A DNA stretch of 64,000 bases, taken from assembly GCA_949152475.1 (NCBI GenBank), contig OX424555.1:18370868-18434867 (forward strand), written 5' to 3'. The notes under the pieces were generated by a model, which saw only the letters and a program-made list of their open reading frames with translations, made no database searches and was not told the DNA's origin. This stretch comes from Terebella lapidaria (lineage: Eukaryota; Annelida; Polychaeta; Terebellida; Terebellidae). The position numbers were made by a program, and so were the translations under genes. Shown in pieces: positions 1 to 15,037 of the stretch (positions are counted from its first letter, which is position 1; each line of letters starts with the position of its first letter).

Positions 1-290
1 AGTATTAACTATATTTTCAGTTTTATGCACTTTTTTCCTGTTTACTTCTAGACATTGCGTACTTGCCGAGAAATATTCTGTGCACATTTGTTCGGGAAAG
101 AAAACATCCCACGTATTCATCAATATCTATGAACCAGTTTTGAGGAGTGGTGATTGGTTTTCTTTCCTGGATACTGCATCAGTATCAGCTTGCGATATTC
201 ATCAGGAAAATGAACAGTGCTACCTAATTCCTACGAGATACAATTCAGAAAGTAGTAGTGATGTGAAAATGTCTCCTATGCAGTAGTAAC
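1..290. repeat. Linker block L0, short form, 3' end only
   Basis: Matches the end of the short linker at 3,900-4,190 and 19,765-20,050. The window edge cuts off the rest. No gene is supported here. Confidence 0.8.
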
Positions 291-3200
291 TTTCAGATTT
301 TGATCCAATTTAATAAGTACATGTTCCTGCTGTTATTTCCTTCGATGTCGACACCTGACAAAACTTGTACAAGATCATGCATTTTCAAATAGACTGTAAC
401 TCAATCTGCAGATGTGACACAAATCTGAACAGGTATACCCCATCAATAGCAATCAGAATACATCAAGTTTTATCTTTTGATAGTTTTGCCAGTGTATATG
501 CCAGGTTCTGCATTCTCGACGTTTGTTTATGAATAAAACTGCAGAGGCGACATGGAACTGAGCAAAAAATCTTGATGTTGCTTTCATTGATGACATGCAC
601 TTCGATATCGAAATACCACGAGTTGTGTTCATATTTTCGTATGCTGCATGAATACATCTGTGATTCTCCATATCAAAGTATAGCTCTAAAATCCCCACCA
701 CAATTGAGATCCATGAGGTAAATTGCTGATTTTCTTTCTCTCGATATTCACTTCCTTTGTTGATATAGCTGCCAAATCAAGTGCCAGATCATGCATTTTC
801 ACCATCATGTTTACTGAAACTGCATATGTGACACGGAACTGAGCTAGCATAAAATACTCATATCTATTGTACAAGTGTAACTGCATTCTGGAGAATTAAT
901 AGACACCAAGTCGATCAAGGAGGATGAATGTTTTCAAAAAAGTATGCTGATCATATACACAATCGACAGGTCATTTGCTGGAATTATTCTTTGAATTAAC
1001 AATGTTACTGAACTTGATTTCATGGTTTGGTAACTGATACTACAATTTTTTAGAATACGTTTGAGCAAACAATTTCGGTTGCCCCGATTGCAATTAGTAT
1101 CAGCTTCCAATGTTCAATTAGGTCAATAGTGGTGTTGTGAAAATGTCTCCTTCTGAATAACACTGAGAATACATCATATTTTATCTGTTGATAGTTTTAC
1201 CAAGTCATGTGCCAGATCATGCATTTTCATGTTTTGTTAATGGATGAAACTGCAGAGGTGACACGGAACTGAGCAAAAATCTTGCTGTTGCTTTCTTTGA
1301 TGACATGCACTTCGATATCGAGATACCACGAGTTGTGTTCATATTTTCATATGCTACATGAATACATCTGTGATTCTCCATATCGAAGTACAGCTCTAGT
1401 ATTCCCACCACAATTGAGATCCATGAGGTAGATTGCTGAATCTCTTTTGCTGGATACTCACTTCCTATGTTGATATAGCTGCCAAGTCAAGTGCCAGATC
1501 ATGCATTTTCACAATTATGTTCACTGAAACTGCAGATGTGACACGGAACCGAGCTAGCATAAAATACTCATATCTATTGTACAATGTAACTGCATTCAGG
1601 AGAATTGATAGACACCAAGTCGACCAAGTAGTGTGAATGTTTGGAAAAAGCATTGAAATTATATAGGCAATCGATAAATCATTTGCTGGAGTTATTCTTT
1701 GAACTGGCAATCTTACTGCACTTGATTTCATGGTTTGACTGATACAACATTTTTGAGAATACGCTTGAACACGAAATTTTGATTGGCTTCTTTACAATTA
1801 GTATCAACTTGCAATATTCATCAGGAAAATAGACAGTTTTACCTAAGTACTACGTGATTCAATGCAAATAATATTAGTGTTGTAAAAGTGCCTCTTATAC
1901 AATAAGATTTTGAGATTTTCCAATAAGTTAATACTCCTTCTGTGTTTTCCTTTGACGTCAACACCTGTCAAAACTTGTGCCAGATCATGCATTTTCAAAT
2001 AGACTGTAACTGAAATTGCAGATGTGACACAAACCTGAACAGGTATACCTCCTGAATAACACTGAGAATACATCAAGTTTTATTTGATGATAGTTTTGCC
2101 AAGTCATGTGCCAGATCATGCATTTTCATGATTTGTTTATGAATGAAACTGCAGAGGTGACACGGAACTGAGCAAAAAATCTTGCTGTTGCTTTCTTTGA
2201 TGACATGCACTTCGATATCGAGATACCACGAGTTGTGTTCATATTATCATATACTACATGAATACATCTGTGATTCTCCATATCGAAGTTCAGCTCTAAT
2301 ATACCCGCCACAATTGAGATCTATGAGGTAGATTGCTGAATCTCTTTTGCTGTATTTTCACTTCCTATGTTGATATAGCTGCTAAGTCAAGTGCCAGATC
2401 ATGCATTTTCACAATTTTGTTCACTGAAACTGCAGATGTGACACGGAACCGAGCTAGCATAAAATAATCATATCTGTTGTACAAGTCTAACTGCATTCTG
2501 GAGAATTGATAGACACCAAGTCGACCAAGTAGTGTGAATGTTTGGAAAAAGCATTGAAATTATATAGGCAATCGATAAATCATTTGCTGGAGTCATTCTT
2601 TGAACTGACAATTTTACTGCAGTTGCTTACATGGATTGACTGATACTACACTTTTTGAGAATACGTTTGAACACGAAATTTTGATTGTTGGATCGCAATT
2701 AGTATCAAATTGCAATATTCATCAGGAAAATAGACAGTTTTAAGTACCACGTGATTCAATGCAGATAACATTAGTGCTGTAAAAGTGTCTTCTATACAAT
2801 AATATTTTGAGATTTTCTAATAAGTAAATATTCCTGCTGTGTTTTCCTTTGACGTCAAAACCTGTCAAAACTTGTGCCAGATCATGCATTTTCAAATAGA
2901 CTGTAATTGAAACTGCAGATGTTACACGAAACTGAACAAGTATACCTCCTGAATAACACTGAGAATACATCAAGTTTTATCTGTTGATAGTTTTGCCAAG
3001 TCTTGTGCCAGATCATGCATTTTCATGTTTTGTTATCAATGAAACTGCAGACGTGACACCGTACTGAGCAAAAAATCTTCCTGTTGCTTTATTTGATGAC
3101 ATGCACTTCGATATTGAGATACCACGAGTTGTGTTCATATTGTCACATGCTACATGAATACATCTGTGATTCTCCATACCGAAGTACAGCTCTAATATTC

Positions 3201-3354
3201 TCACATAAATGAGATCTATGGGGTAAATTGCTGAATCTCTTATGCTGGATATTCACTTCCTATGTTGATATAGCTACCAAGTCAAGTGCCAGATCGTGCA
3301 TTTTCACAATTATGTTCACTGAAACTGCAGACGTGACACGGACCTGAGCTAGCA
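291..3354. repeat. Satellite block S1
   Basis: Tandem units with the core (GTGCCAGATCATGCATTTTC followed by CTGCAGANGTGACACGG) at about 371 (C), 500 (A-prime variant), 781 (B), 1210 (A), 1491 (B), 1979 (C), 2108 (A), 2391 (B), 2874 (C), 3007 (A) and 3287 (B). A to B is about 284 bp, B to C about 485, C to A about 130, giving a unit near 0.9 kb. Between 890 and 1,200 the C core is missing and a variant segment takes its place. Short open frames recur in both strands but are a by-product of the repeat. Confidence 0.9.
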
Positions 3355-4190
3355 TAATTTAGAATATCCACAACAGAACAGTTCTACTAATCTCTATGGA
3401 AGCAAACTCACCTCAATTTTGTGCAGTATTTGTTCAGAAATTGCCAAAGTGTGTGGCGATGAATGGTTTGCAATGCCTGTTGATGTGATTTATATACCAA
3501 TCGAATTGCTTGTCAGAGCGAATTCATACACGAGAGACATGTTTTTTCCGAACAGATTTTGCGGCCCGTTGCACTCTAACACCCTTGCCAGTTTGCACGC
3601 TTGAACTGGTGGGTGTCAATGTTGCCCTACTGCAATTAACCACGACATGAATCAGTGAATTATAAATCTGTCATATTGCTGTATTTATTCTTGTAAATTT
3701 TACGCTAATTACTTCTTTAATCTGGTAATTAATTGATTGATTTGATATCAGTGATTACAAATTGGCTATCGAGAAATTCATGGTCAAATTGGCATGTCTG
3801 AATAGCAAAGACTAAACAAGAAAAAATAGGAACCAAAGGAAAACAGGTACTGTCTTGTATTGATTCGAAATATGATAAGTTATTGTTTGCATGATGTCAA
3901 GTATTAACTATATTTTCAGTTTTATGCACTTTTTTGCTGTTTACTTCCAGACATTGCGTACTTGCCGAGAAATATTCTGTGCACATTTGTTTGGGAAAGA
4001 AAACATCCCACGTATTCATCAACATTTATGAACCAGTTTTGAAGAGTGGTGATTGGTTTTCTTCGATGGATATTGCATCAGTATCAGCTTGCGATATTCA
4101 CCAGGAAAATAAACAGTGATACCTAATTCCTACGAGATACAATTCAGAGAGTAGTAGTGATGTGAAAATGTCTCCTATGCAGTAGTAATT
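3355..4190. repeat. Linker block L1, short form
   Basis: Starts just after a B core at TTTAGAATATCC and ends before the next C core. Copies are seen at 10.07-10.90, 19.21-20.06 kb and, in part, at 1-290. It has a recurring plus-strand frame near its start (3419-3604, 61 codons) containing a GDEWFAMPVDVIY-like stretch that I do not recognise. Confidence 0.85.
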
Positions 4191-7100
4191 TTCAGATTTT
4201 AATCCAATTCAATAAGTAAATATTCCTGCTGTGTTTTCCTTCAACGTCGACACCTGTCAAAACTTGTGCAAGATCATGCATTTTCAAATAGACTGTAACT
4301 GTGCAAGATCATGCATTTTCAAATAGAATGTAACTGAAACTGCAGATGTGACACAAAACTGAACAGGTCTACCTTCTCAATAGTACTCAGAATACATCAA
4401 GTTTAATGTTTTGATAGTTTTGCCAGTTTATATGCCAGGTCCTGCATTCTCGAGGTTTGTTTATGAATAAAACTGCAGAGGCGACATGGAACTGAGCAAA
4501 AAATCTTGATGTTGCTTTCATTGATGACATGCACTTCGATATCGAGATACCACGAGTAATATTCCCGCCACAATTGAGATCCTTGAGGTACATTGCTGAA
4601 TCTCTTTTGCTGAATATTCACTTCCTATGTTGATATAGCTGCCAAGTCAAGTGCCAGATCATGCATTTTCACAAATATGTTCACTGAAACTACAGATGTG
4701 ACACGGAACCGAGCTAGCATAAAATACTCATTGTACAAGTGTAACTGCATTCAGGAGAATTGATAGACACCAAGTCAACCAAGTAGTGTGAATGTTTGGA
4801 AAAAGCATGCAGAATATATAGGCAATCGCTAAATCATTTGTTGGAGTTATTTTTTTAACTGACAATCTTACTGCACTTGATTTCATGGTCGGACTGATAC
4901 TACACTTTTTGAGAATACGTTTGAAGACGAAATTTTGATTGGCTTGGTTGCAATTAGTATCAACTTGCAATACTCATCAGGAAAATAGGCAGTTTTACCT
5001 AAATACTACGTGATTCAGTGCAGATAGTATTAGTGCTGTAAAAGTGTCTCCTATGCAATAATAATTTGAAATTTTCCAATAAGTAAATATTCCTGCTGTG
5101 TTTTCCTTTGACGTCAACGCCTGTCCAAACTTGTTCCAGATCATGCATTTTCAAATAAAGTGTAACTGAAACTGCAGATGTGACACGAAACTGAACAGGT
5201 ATACCTCCTGAATAACACTGAGAATACATCAAGTTTTTGATGTTGATAGTTTTGCCAAGTCATGTGCCAGATCATGCATTTTCATGGTTTGTTTATGGAT
5301 GAAACTGCAGAGGTGACACGGAACAGAGCAAAAAATCTTGCTGTTGCTTTATTCGATGACATGCACTTCGATATTGAGATACCACGAGTTGTGTTCATAT
5401 TGTCATATGCTACATGAATACATCTGTGATTCTCCATACCGAAGTACAGCTCTAACATTCCCGCCACAATTGAGATCCTTGAGGTAAATTGCTGAATATC
5501 TTTTGCTGGATACTCACTTCCTATGTTGATGCCAAGTCATGTGCCAGATCATGCATTTTCTCAATTGTGTTCACTGAAACTACAGATGTGACACGAAACT
5601 GAAACAGGTATACTACATGTGCTACATGAATACATCTGTGATTCTCTATATCGAAGTACAGCTCTAATATTCCCGCCACAAAGGAGATCCATCAGGTAGA
5701 TTGCTGAACATCTTTTGCTGGATATTCGCTTCCTATGTTGATATAGCTGCCAAGTCAAGTGCCAGATCATGCATTTTCACAATTATGTTCACTGAAGCTG
5801 CAGATGTGACACGGAACCGAGCTAGCATAAAATACTCATATCTATTGTACAAGTGTAACTGCATTCTGGAGAATTAATAGACACCAAGTCGACCAAGTAG
5901 CGTGAATGTTTGGAAAAAGCATGCCGATTATATAGGCAATCGATAAATCATTTGCTGGAGTCATTCTTTGAACTGGCAATTTTACTGCAGTTGATTTTTC
6001 ACGACTTGGCTGATACTACACTTTTCGAGAATACGTTTGAACACGAAAATTTTATTTTTTGATTGCAATTGGCATCAACTTGCAATATTCATCAAGAAAA
6101 TAGACAGTTTGACCTAATTACTACGTGATTCAATGCAGATATTATTAGTGCTGTAAAAGTGTCTCCTATACAATAATATTTTGAGATTTTCTAATAAGTA
6201 AATATTCCTGCTGTGTTTTCTTTTGACGTCAACACCTGTCAAACCTTGTGCTAGATCATGCATTTCAAATAGACTGTAACTGAAACTGCAGATGTGACAC
6301 GAAACTGAACAGATATACCTCCTGAATAACACTGAGAATACATCTAGTTTTATCTGTTGATAGTTTTGCCAAGTCGTGTGCCAGATCATGCATTTTTCAT
6401 GTTTTGTTCATGAATGAAACTGCAGACGTGACACGGAACTGAACAAAAAATCTTGCTGTTGTTTTCTTTGATGACATGCACTTCGATATCGAGATACCAC
6501 GAGTTGTGTTCATATTGTCATATGCTACATGAATACATCTGTGATTCTCCATATCGAAGTACAGCTCTAATATTCCCACTACAGTTGAGATCCATGAGGT
6601 AGATTGCTGAATCTCTTTTGCTGGATATTCGCTTCCTATGTTGATATAGCTGCCAAGTCGAGTGCCAGATCATGCATTTTCACAACTATGTTCACTGAAA
6701 CTGCAGATGTGACACGGAACCGAGCTAGCATAAAATACTCATATCTATTGTACAAGTGTAACTGCATTCTGGAGAATTGATAGACACCAAGTCGACCAAG
6801 TAGTGTTAATGTTTCGAAAAAGTATGCAGATTATATAGGCAATCGATAAATCATTTTCTGATGTTTTTCTTTGAACTGGCAATCTTACTGCACTTGATTT
6901 CATGGTTTGACTGATACTACACTTTTTGAGAATACGTTTGAACACGAAATTTTTATTGGCTAGATTGCAATTAGTATCAACTTGCAATTTTCATCAGGAA
7001 AATAGACTGTTTTACCTAAGTACTACGTGATTCAATGCAGATAATATTAGTGCTGTAAAAGTGTCTCCTATACACTAATCTTTTAAAATTTCTCAATAAG

Positions 7101-10073
7101 TAAATATTCCTGCTGTGTTTTCCTTTGACGTCAATACCTGTCAAAACTTGTGCCAGATCATGCATTTACAAATAGAATGTAACTGAAACTGCAGATGTGA
7201 CACAAAACTGAACAGGTATACCTCCTGACCAACAATGAGATTACATCAAGTTTTATCTGTTGATAGTTTCGCCAAGTCATGTGCCAGATCATGCATTTTC
7301 ATGGTTTCTTTATGGATGAAACTGCAGAGGTGACACGGAACAGAGCAAAAAATCTTGCTGTTGCTTTATTTGATGACATGCATTTCGATATTGAGATACC
7401 ACTAGTTGTGTTCATATTGTCATATATTATGCTACATGAATACATCTGTGATTCTCCATATCGAAGTACAGCTCTAATATTCCCACTACAGTTGAGATCC
7501 ATGAGGTAGATTGCTGAATCTCTTTTGCTGGATACTCACTTCCTATGTTGATATAGCTGCCAAGTCAAGTGCCAGATCATGCATTTTCTCAATTGTGTTC
7601 ACTGAAACTGCAGATGTGACACGAAACTGAAACAGGAATACCTCCTGAATAACACTGAGAATACATCAAGTTTCATCTGTTGACAGTTTTGTCAAGTCAT
7701 GTGCAAGAACATGCATTTTCATGGTTTGTTTATGAATGAAACTGCAGAGGTGACACGGAACTAATCAAAACATCTTGCTGTTGCTTTCTTTGGTGACATG
7801 CACTTCGATATCGAGATACCACGAGTTGTGTTCATATTGTCATATGCTACATGAATACACCTGTGATTCTCCATATCGAAGTACAGCTCTAATATTCCCA
7901 CTACAGTTGAGATCCATGAGGTAGATTGCTGAATCTCTTTTGCTGGATACTCACTTCCTATGTTGATATAGCTGCCAAGTCAAGTGCCAGATCATGCATT
8001 TTCACAAGTATGTTCACTGAAACTGCAAATGTGACACGGAACCGAGCTAGCATAAAATACTCATATCTCTTGTACAATGTAACTGCATTCAGGAGAATTG
8101 ATAGACACGAAGTCGACCAAGTAGTGTGAATGTTTGGAAAAAGCGTTGAGATTATATAGGCAATCGATAAATCATTTGCTGGAGTTATTCTTTGAACTGG
8201 CAATCTTACGGCACTTGATTTCATGGTTTAACTGACAATACACTTTTTGAGAACACGTTTGAACAAAACATTTCGGTAGCTTCGATTGCAATTAGTATCA
8301 GCTTCCAATGTTCAATTAAGTAAATAGTGATGTTGTGAAAATGTCTCCTATACAATAGTCATTCTCAGATTTTAATCCAATTTAGAAAGTAAATATTTTT
8401 CAATTGTCTTGCTTGCAAAGGAAAATGTATAGTTTTACTAAGTCATGTCAGATTCAATTCAGAAAATAGCAGTGCTGTGTAAAATGTCTCCTATACAATA
8501 GTAATTTTCAGGTTTCAATCCGATTCAATAGGTTAATATTTCTGATGTTATTTCCTTTAACATCAACACATGTCACAACGTGTGCCAAGTCATGCATCCT
8601 CAAATAGACTGCAACTGAAACTGCAGATGTGACACAAAACTAAACACGTATACCTCCTGAATAACACTGAGAATACATCAAGTTTTATCTGTTGATCGTT
8701 TTGCCAAGTCATGTGCCAGATCAATCATTTTCATGTTCTGTTTATGAATGAAATTGCAGAGGTTACTTGGAGCTAAGCAAAAAAATCTTGCTATTGCTTT
8801 CTTTGATGATGCACTTCGATATCGAGGTACCACAAGTTGTGTTCATATTGTCATATGCTACATGAATACATCTGTGATTCTCCATATCGAAGTACAGCTC
8901 TAATATTCCTGCCACCATTGGGATCCATGAGGTAGATTGCTGAAACTCTTTTGCTGGATATTCAAACTCTAATATAAACACAACGAAATGGTATATATCG
9001 AAGTACAGCTCTAATATTTCCGCCACAATTGAGATCCATCACGTAGATTACTGAATCTCTTTTGCTGTATATTCACTTCCTATGTTGATATAGCTGCCAA
9101 GTCAAATGCCAGATCATGCATTTTCACAATTATGTACCGAAACTGCAGATGTGACACGGAACCGAGCTAGCATAAAATACTCATATCTATTGTACAAGTC
9201 TAACTGCATTCTGGAGAATTGATAAACACCAAATTGACCAAGTAGTGTTAATGTTTGGAAAAAGTAAACAGATTATATAGGCAATCAATAAATCATTTTC
9301 TGGAGTTATTCTTTGAACTGGCAATCTTACTGCACTTGATTTCATGGTTTGACTGAAACTACACTTTTTGAGAATACGTTTGAACACGAAATTTTTATTG
9401 GCTAGATTGCAATTAGTATCAACTTGCAATTTTAATCAGGAAAATAGACAGTTTTACCTGAGTACTACGTGATTCAATGCAGATAATATTAGTGCTGTAA
9501 AAGTGTCTCCTATACAATAAGATTTTGAGATTTTCTAAGAAGTAAATATTCCTTCTGTGATTTCCTTTGACGTCAACACCTGTCAAAGCTTGTGCCAGAT
9601 CATGCATTTTCAAATAGACTGTAACTGAAACTGCAGATGTGACAAAAAAACTGAACAGGTATACCTCCTGAATAACACTGAGAATACATCAAGTCTTATT
9701 TGTTGATAGTTTTGCCAAGTCATGTGCCAGATCATGCATTTTCATGTTTTGTTTTTGAATGAAACTGCAGAGGTGACACGGAACTGAGCAAAAAATCTTG
9801 CTGTTGCTTTCTTTGATGACATGCACTTCGATATTGAGATACCACGAGTTGTGTTCATATTGTCATATGCTACAGGAATACATCTGTGATTCTCCATACC
9901 GAAGTATAGCTCTAATATTCCCACATAAATGAGATCTATGAGGTAAATTGCTGAATCTTCTATGCTGGATATTCACTTACTTTGTTGATATAGCTGCCAA
10001 GTCAAGTGCCAGATCATGCATGTTCACAATTGTGTTCATTGCAACTGCAGACGTGGCACGGAACCGAGCTAGC
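4191..10073. repeat. Satellite block S2
   Basis: About 21 core copies in mostly A-B-C order, starting with a C core whose inner 36 bp are duplicated (about 4265-4340), followed by an A-prime core (about 4430). At 8.88-9.02 kb part of the A segment is duplicated. Perfect TGACGTCA sites occur in the C segments at 5109, 6224, 7126 and 9568. Confidence 0.9.
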
Positions 10074-10895
10074 ATCATTTAGAATACCCAGAACAGCACC
10101 GTCCTACTAATCTATATGGAAGCAAACTCATCTCAATTTTGTTCAGAATTTGCCAAATGTGTTGCTGTGTGTGGCGATGAATGGTTTGCAATGCCAGTTG
10201 ATGTGATTTATATACTAATCGAATTGCTTGTCAGAGCGAATTCATACACAGGAGACATGTTTTTTTCTGAACAGATTTTACGGCACGTTGCACTTTAACA
10301 CCCTTGCCAGTTTGCACGCTTGAACTGGCGGGTGTCAATGGTGGCCTACTGCAATTAACCACGACATGAAACAGTGAATTATAAATATGTCATATTGCTG
10401 TATTTATTCTTTTAAATTTCACGCTAATTACTCCTTTAATCTGATAACTAACTGATTGATGTGATATCAGTGATAACAAATTGGTTATCGGGAATTCATG
10501 GTCAATTTGGCATGCTTTAATAGCAAAGACTAGACAAGACAATAAAGGAACCAAAGGAAAACACATACTGATTTGAAATATGATAAGTTATTGTTTTCAC
10601 GATGTCAAGAAGTAACTATATTTTCAGCTTTATGCAATTTTTTGCTGGTTATTTCCAGACATTGCGTACTTGCAACAAAATTTCTGTGCACGTTTGTTTG
10701 GGAAAAAAACATCTCACGTTTTCATCCTTCTCTATGAACCAGTTTTGAGGATTGGCGATTGGTTTTCTTTCCTGGATACTGCATTAGTATCAGCTTGCGA
10801 TATTCATCAGGAAAATGAACAGTGATACCTTATTCCTACGAGATACAATTCAGAAAAAAGGAGAGCTGTGGAAATGTCTCCTATACAATAGTAAT
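10074..10895. repeat. Linker block L2, short form
   Basis: Same order of sequence as the block at 3,355-4,190. The recurring frame (10116-10298) here starts at an earlier ATG and changes frame before its end, so the linker peptide is not conserved as one frame. Confidence 0.85.
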
Positions 10896-13800
10896 TTTAA
10901 GATTTTAATCCATTTTAATAAGTACATGTTCATGCTGTTATTTCCTCCGACGTTGACACCTGTCAAAACTTGTGCCAGATCATGCATTTTCAAATAGACT
11001 GTAACTGAAACTGCAGATGTGACACGAAACTGAACAGGTATACCTCCTGAATAACACTGAGAATACATCATGTTTTATCTTTTGATAGTTTTGCCAGATC
11101 ATATGTCATATCCTGCATTCTCGAGGTTTGTTTATGAATAAAACTGAAGATTTGACATGGAACTGAGCAAAAGATCTTGATGTTGTTTTCTTTGATGACA
11201 TGCACTTCGATATCGAGATACCACGAGTTGTGTTCATATTGTCATATGCTACATGGATACATCTGTGATTCTCCATATGGAAGTACAGCTCTTATATTCC
11301 AGCCACAATTGAGATCCATGAAGTAGATTGCTGAATCTCTTTTGCTGGATATTCACTTCTCATGTTGATATAGCTGCCAAGTCGATTGCCAGATCATGCA
11401 TTTTCACAACTATGTTCACTGAAACTGCAGATGTGACACAGAACCGAGCTAGAATAAATACTCATATCTATTGTACAAGTGTAACTGCATTCTGGAGAAT
11501 TGATAGACACCAAGTCAACTAAGTAGTGTGAATGTTTGGAAAAAGTATGCAGATTATATAGGCAATCGCTAAATCATTTGTTGGAGTTATTCTTTGCACT
11601 GGCAATCTTACTGCACTTGATTTCATGGTCGGACTGATACTACACTTTTTGAGAATACGTTTGAAGACGAAATTTTGATTGGCTTGATTGCAATTAGTAT
11701 CAACTTGCAATACTCATCAGGAAAATAGGCAGTTTTACCTAAATACTACGTGATTCAATGCAGATAATATTAGTGCTGTAAAAGTGTCTCCTATGCTATA
11801 ATAATTTGAAATTTTCCAATAAGTAAATATTCCTGCTGTGTTTTCCTTTCACGTCAACACCTGTCCAAACTTGTGCCAGATCATGCATTTTAAAATACAG
11901 TGTAACTGAAACTGCAGATGTGACACGAAACTGAACAGGTATACCTCCTGAATAACACTGAGAATACATCAAGTTTTTGCTGTTGATAGTTTTGTCAAGT
12001 CATGTGCCAGATCATGCATTTTCATGGTTTGTTTATGAATGAAACTGCAGAGGTGACACGGAACTAAGCAAAAAATCTTGCTGTTGCTTTTTTTGGTGAC
12101 ATGCACTTCGATATCGAGATACCACGAGTTGTGTTCATATTGTCATATGCTACATGAATACATCTGTGATTCTCTATATCGAAGTACAGCTCTAATATTC
12201 CCGCCACAAAGGAGATCCATGAGGTAGATTGCTGAATCTCTTTTGCTGGATACTCACTTCCTATGTTGATATAGCTGCCAAGTCAAGTGCCAGATCATGC
12301 ATTTTCACAATTATGTTCACTGAAACTGCAGATGTGACACGGAACCGAGTTAGCATAAAATACTCATTGTACAAGTGTAACTGCATTCTGGAGAATTGAT
12401 AGACACCAAGTCTTTGGAAAAAGCATGCAGATTATATAGGCAATCGGTACATCATTTGATGGAGTTATTCTTTGAACTGGCATTCTTACTGCCCTTGATT
12501 TCATGGTTTGGTAACTGATACCACACTTTTTGAGAATACGTTTGAACACGAAATTTTGATTGGCTTGATTGCAATCAGTATCAACTTGCAATATTCATCA
12601 GGAAAATAGACAGTTTTACCTAAGAACTACGTGATTCAATGCAGATAATATTATTGTTGTAAAAATGTCTCCTATACAATAATAATTTGAGATTTTCTAA
12701 TAAGTAAATATTCCTGCTGTGTTTTCCTTTGACGTCAACACCTGTCAAAACTTGTGCCGGATCATGCATTTTCAAATAGACTGTAACTGAAACTGCAGAT
12801 GTGACACGAAACTGAACAGGTATACCTCCTCGATAACACTGAGAATACATCAAGTTTTATCTGTTGATAGTTTTGCCAAGTCATGTGCCAGATCATGCAT
12901 TTTCACAATTATTTTCACTAAAACTGCAGATGTGACACGGAACTGAGCAAAAAATCTTGCTGTTGCTTTCTTTGATGAAATGCACTTCGATATCGAGATA
13001 CCACGAGTTGTGTTCATATTGTCATATGCTACATGAATACACCTGTGATTCTCCATATCGAAGTACAGCTCTAATATTCCCACTACAGTTGAGATCCATG
13101 AGGTAGATTGCTGAATCTCTTTTGCTGGATACTCACTTCCTATGTTGATATAGCTGCCAAGTCAAGTGCCAGATCATGCATTTTCACAATTATGTTCACT
13201 GAAACTGCAGATGTGACACGGAACCGAGCTAGCATAAAATATTCATATCTATTGTACAAGTGTAACTGCATTCTGGAGAATTGATAGACACCAAGTCGAT
13301 CAAGTAGTGTGAATGTTTGGCAAAAGTATGCAGATTATCTAGGCAATGGATAAATCATTTGCTGGAGTCATTCTTTGAACCTGCAATCTTACTGCAGTTG
13401 ATTTTTCACGGCTTGGCTGATACTACACTTTTCGAGAATACGTTCGAACACGGAAATTTGATTGGTTGATTGCAATTAGCATCAAATTGCAATATTCATC
13501 AGGAAAATAGACAGTTTGACCTAAGTACTACGTGATTCAATGCAGATAATATTAGTGCTGTAAAAGTGTCTCCTATACAATAATATTTTGAGATTTTCTA
13601 ATAAGTAAATATTCCTGCTGTGTTTTTCTTTGACGTCAACACCTGTCATACCTTGTGCCAGATCATGCATTTCAAATAAACTGTAACTGAAATTGCAGAT
13701 GTGACACGAAACTGAACAGATATACCTCCTGAATAACACTGAGAATACATCAAGTTTTATCTGTTGATAGTTTTGCCAAGTCATGTGCCAGATCATGCAT

Positions 13801-15037
13801 TTTTCATGTTTTGTTTATGAATGAAACTGGAGACGTGACACGGAACTGAGCAAAACATCTTGCTGTTGCTTTCTTTGATGACATGTACTTCGATATCGAG
13901 ATACCACGAGTCATGTTCATATTGTCATATGCTACATCAATACATCTGTGATTCTCCATATCGAAGTACAGCTCTAATATTCCCGCTACAGTTGAGATCC
14001 ATGAGGTAGATTGCTGAATCTCTTTTGCTGGATATTCGCTTCCTATGTTGATATAGCTGCCAAGTCGAGTGCCAGATCATGCATTTTCACAACTAATTTC
14101 ACTGAAACTGCAGATGTGACACGGAACCGAGCTAGCATAAAATACTCATATCTATTGTACAAGTGTAACTGCATTCTGGAGAAATGATAGACATCAGGTC
14201 GAACAAGTAGTGAATGTTTGGAAAAAGCATGCCGATTATATAGGCTATCGCTAAATCATTTGCTGGAGTCATTCTTTGATCTAGCAAATTTACTGCAGTT
14301 GATTACATGGATTGACTGATACTACACTTTTTTAGAATACGTTTGAACACGAAATTTTGATTGGCTTGATTGCAATTAGTATCAACTTGCAATATTCATC
14401 AGGAAAATTGACAGTTTTACCTAAGTAATACGTGATTCAATGCCGATAATATTATTGCTGTAAAAGTGTCTCCTATACAATAATATTTTGAGATTCTCTA
14501 ATAAGAAAATATTCTTGCTGTTTTTTCCTTTGACGTCAACACCTGTCAAACCTTGTGCCAGATCATGCATTTTCAAATAGACTGTAACTGCAACTGCAGA
14601 TGTGATACGAAACTGAACAGATATAACTCCTGAATAACATTGAGAATACATCAAGTTTTATCTGTTGATAGTTTTGCCAAGTCATGTGCCAGATCACGCA
14701 TTTTCATGTTTTGTTTATGAATGAAACTGCAGAGGTGACACGGAACTGAGCGAAAAATCTTGATGTTGCTTTATTTGATGACATGCACTTTGAAATTGAG
14801 ATACCACGAGTTGTGTTCATATTGTCATATGCTACATGAATACATCTGTGATTCTCCATATCGAAGTTCAGCTGTAATATTCCCACATACATGAGATCTA
14901 TGAGGTAGATTGCTGAATGTTTTTGCTGGATATTCACTCCCTATGTTGATATAGCTGCCAAGTCAAGTGCCAGATCATGCATTTTCACAATTATGTTCAC
15001 TGAAACTGCAGATGTGATACGGAACCGAGCTAGCATA
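10896..15037. repeat. Satellite block S3
   Basis: Fifteen cores, beginning C (10,972) then A-prime (11,100), as after the other short linkers. The core near 12,887 is a recombinant: its first half is B type (TTTTCACAATTAT) and its second half A type (CGGAACTGAGCAAAAAATC). Perfect TGACGTCA at 12730, 13631 and 14531. Confidence 0.9.
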
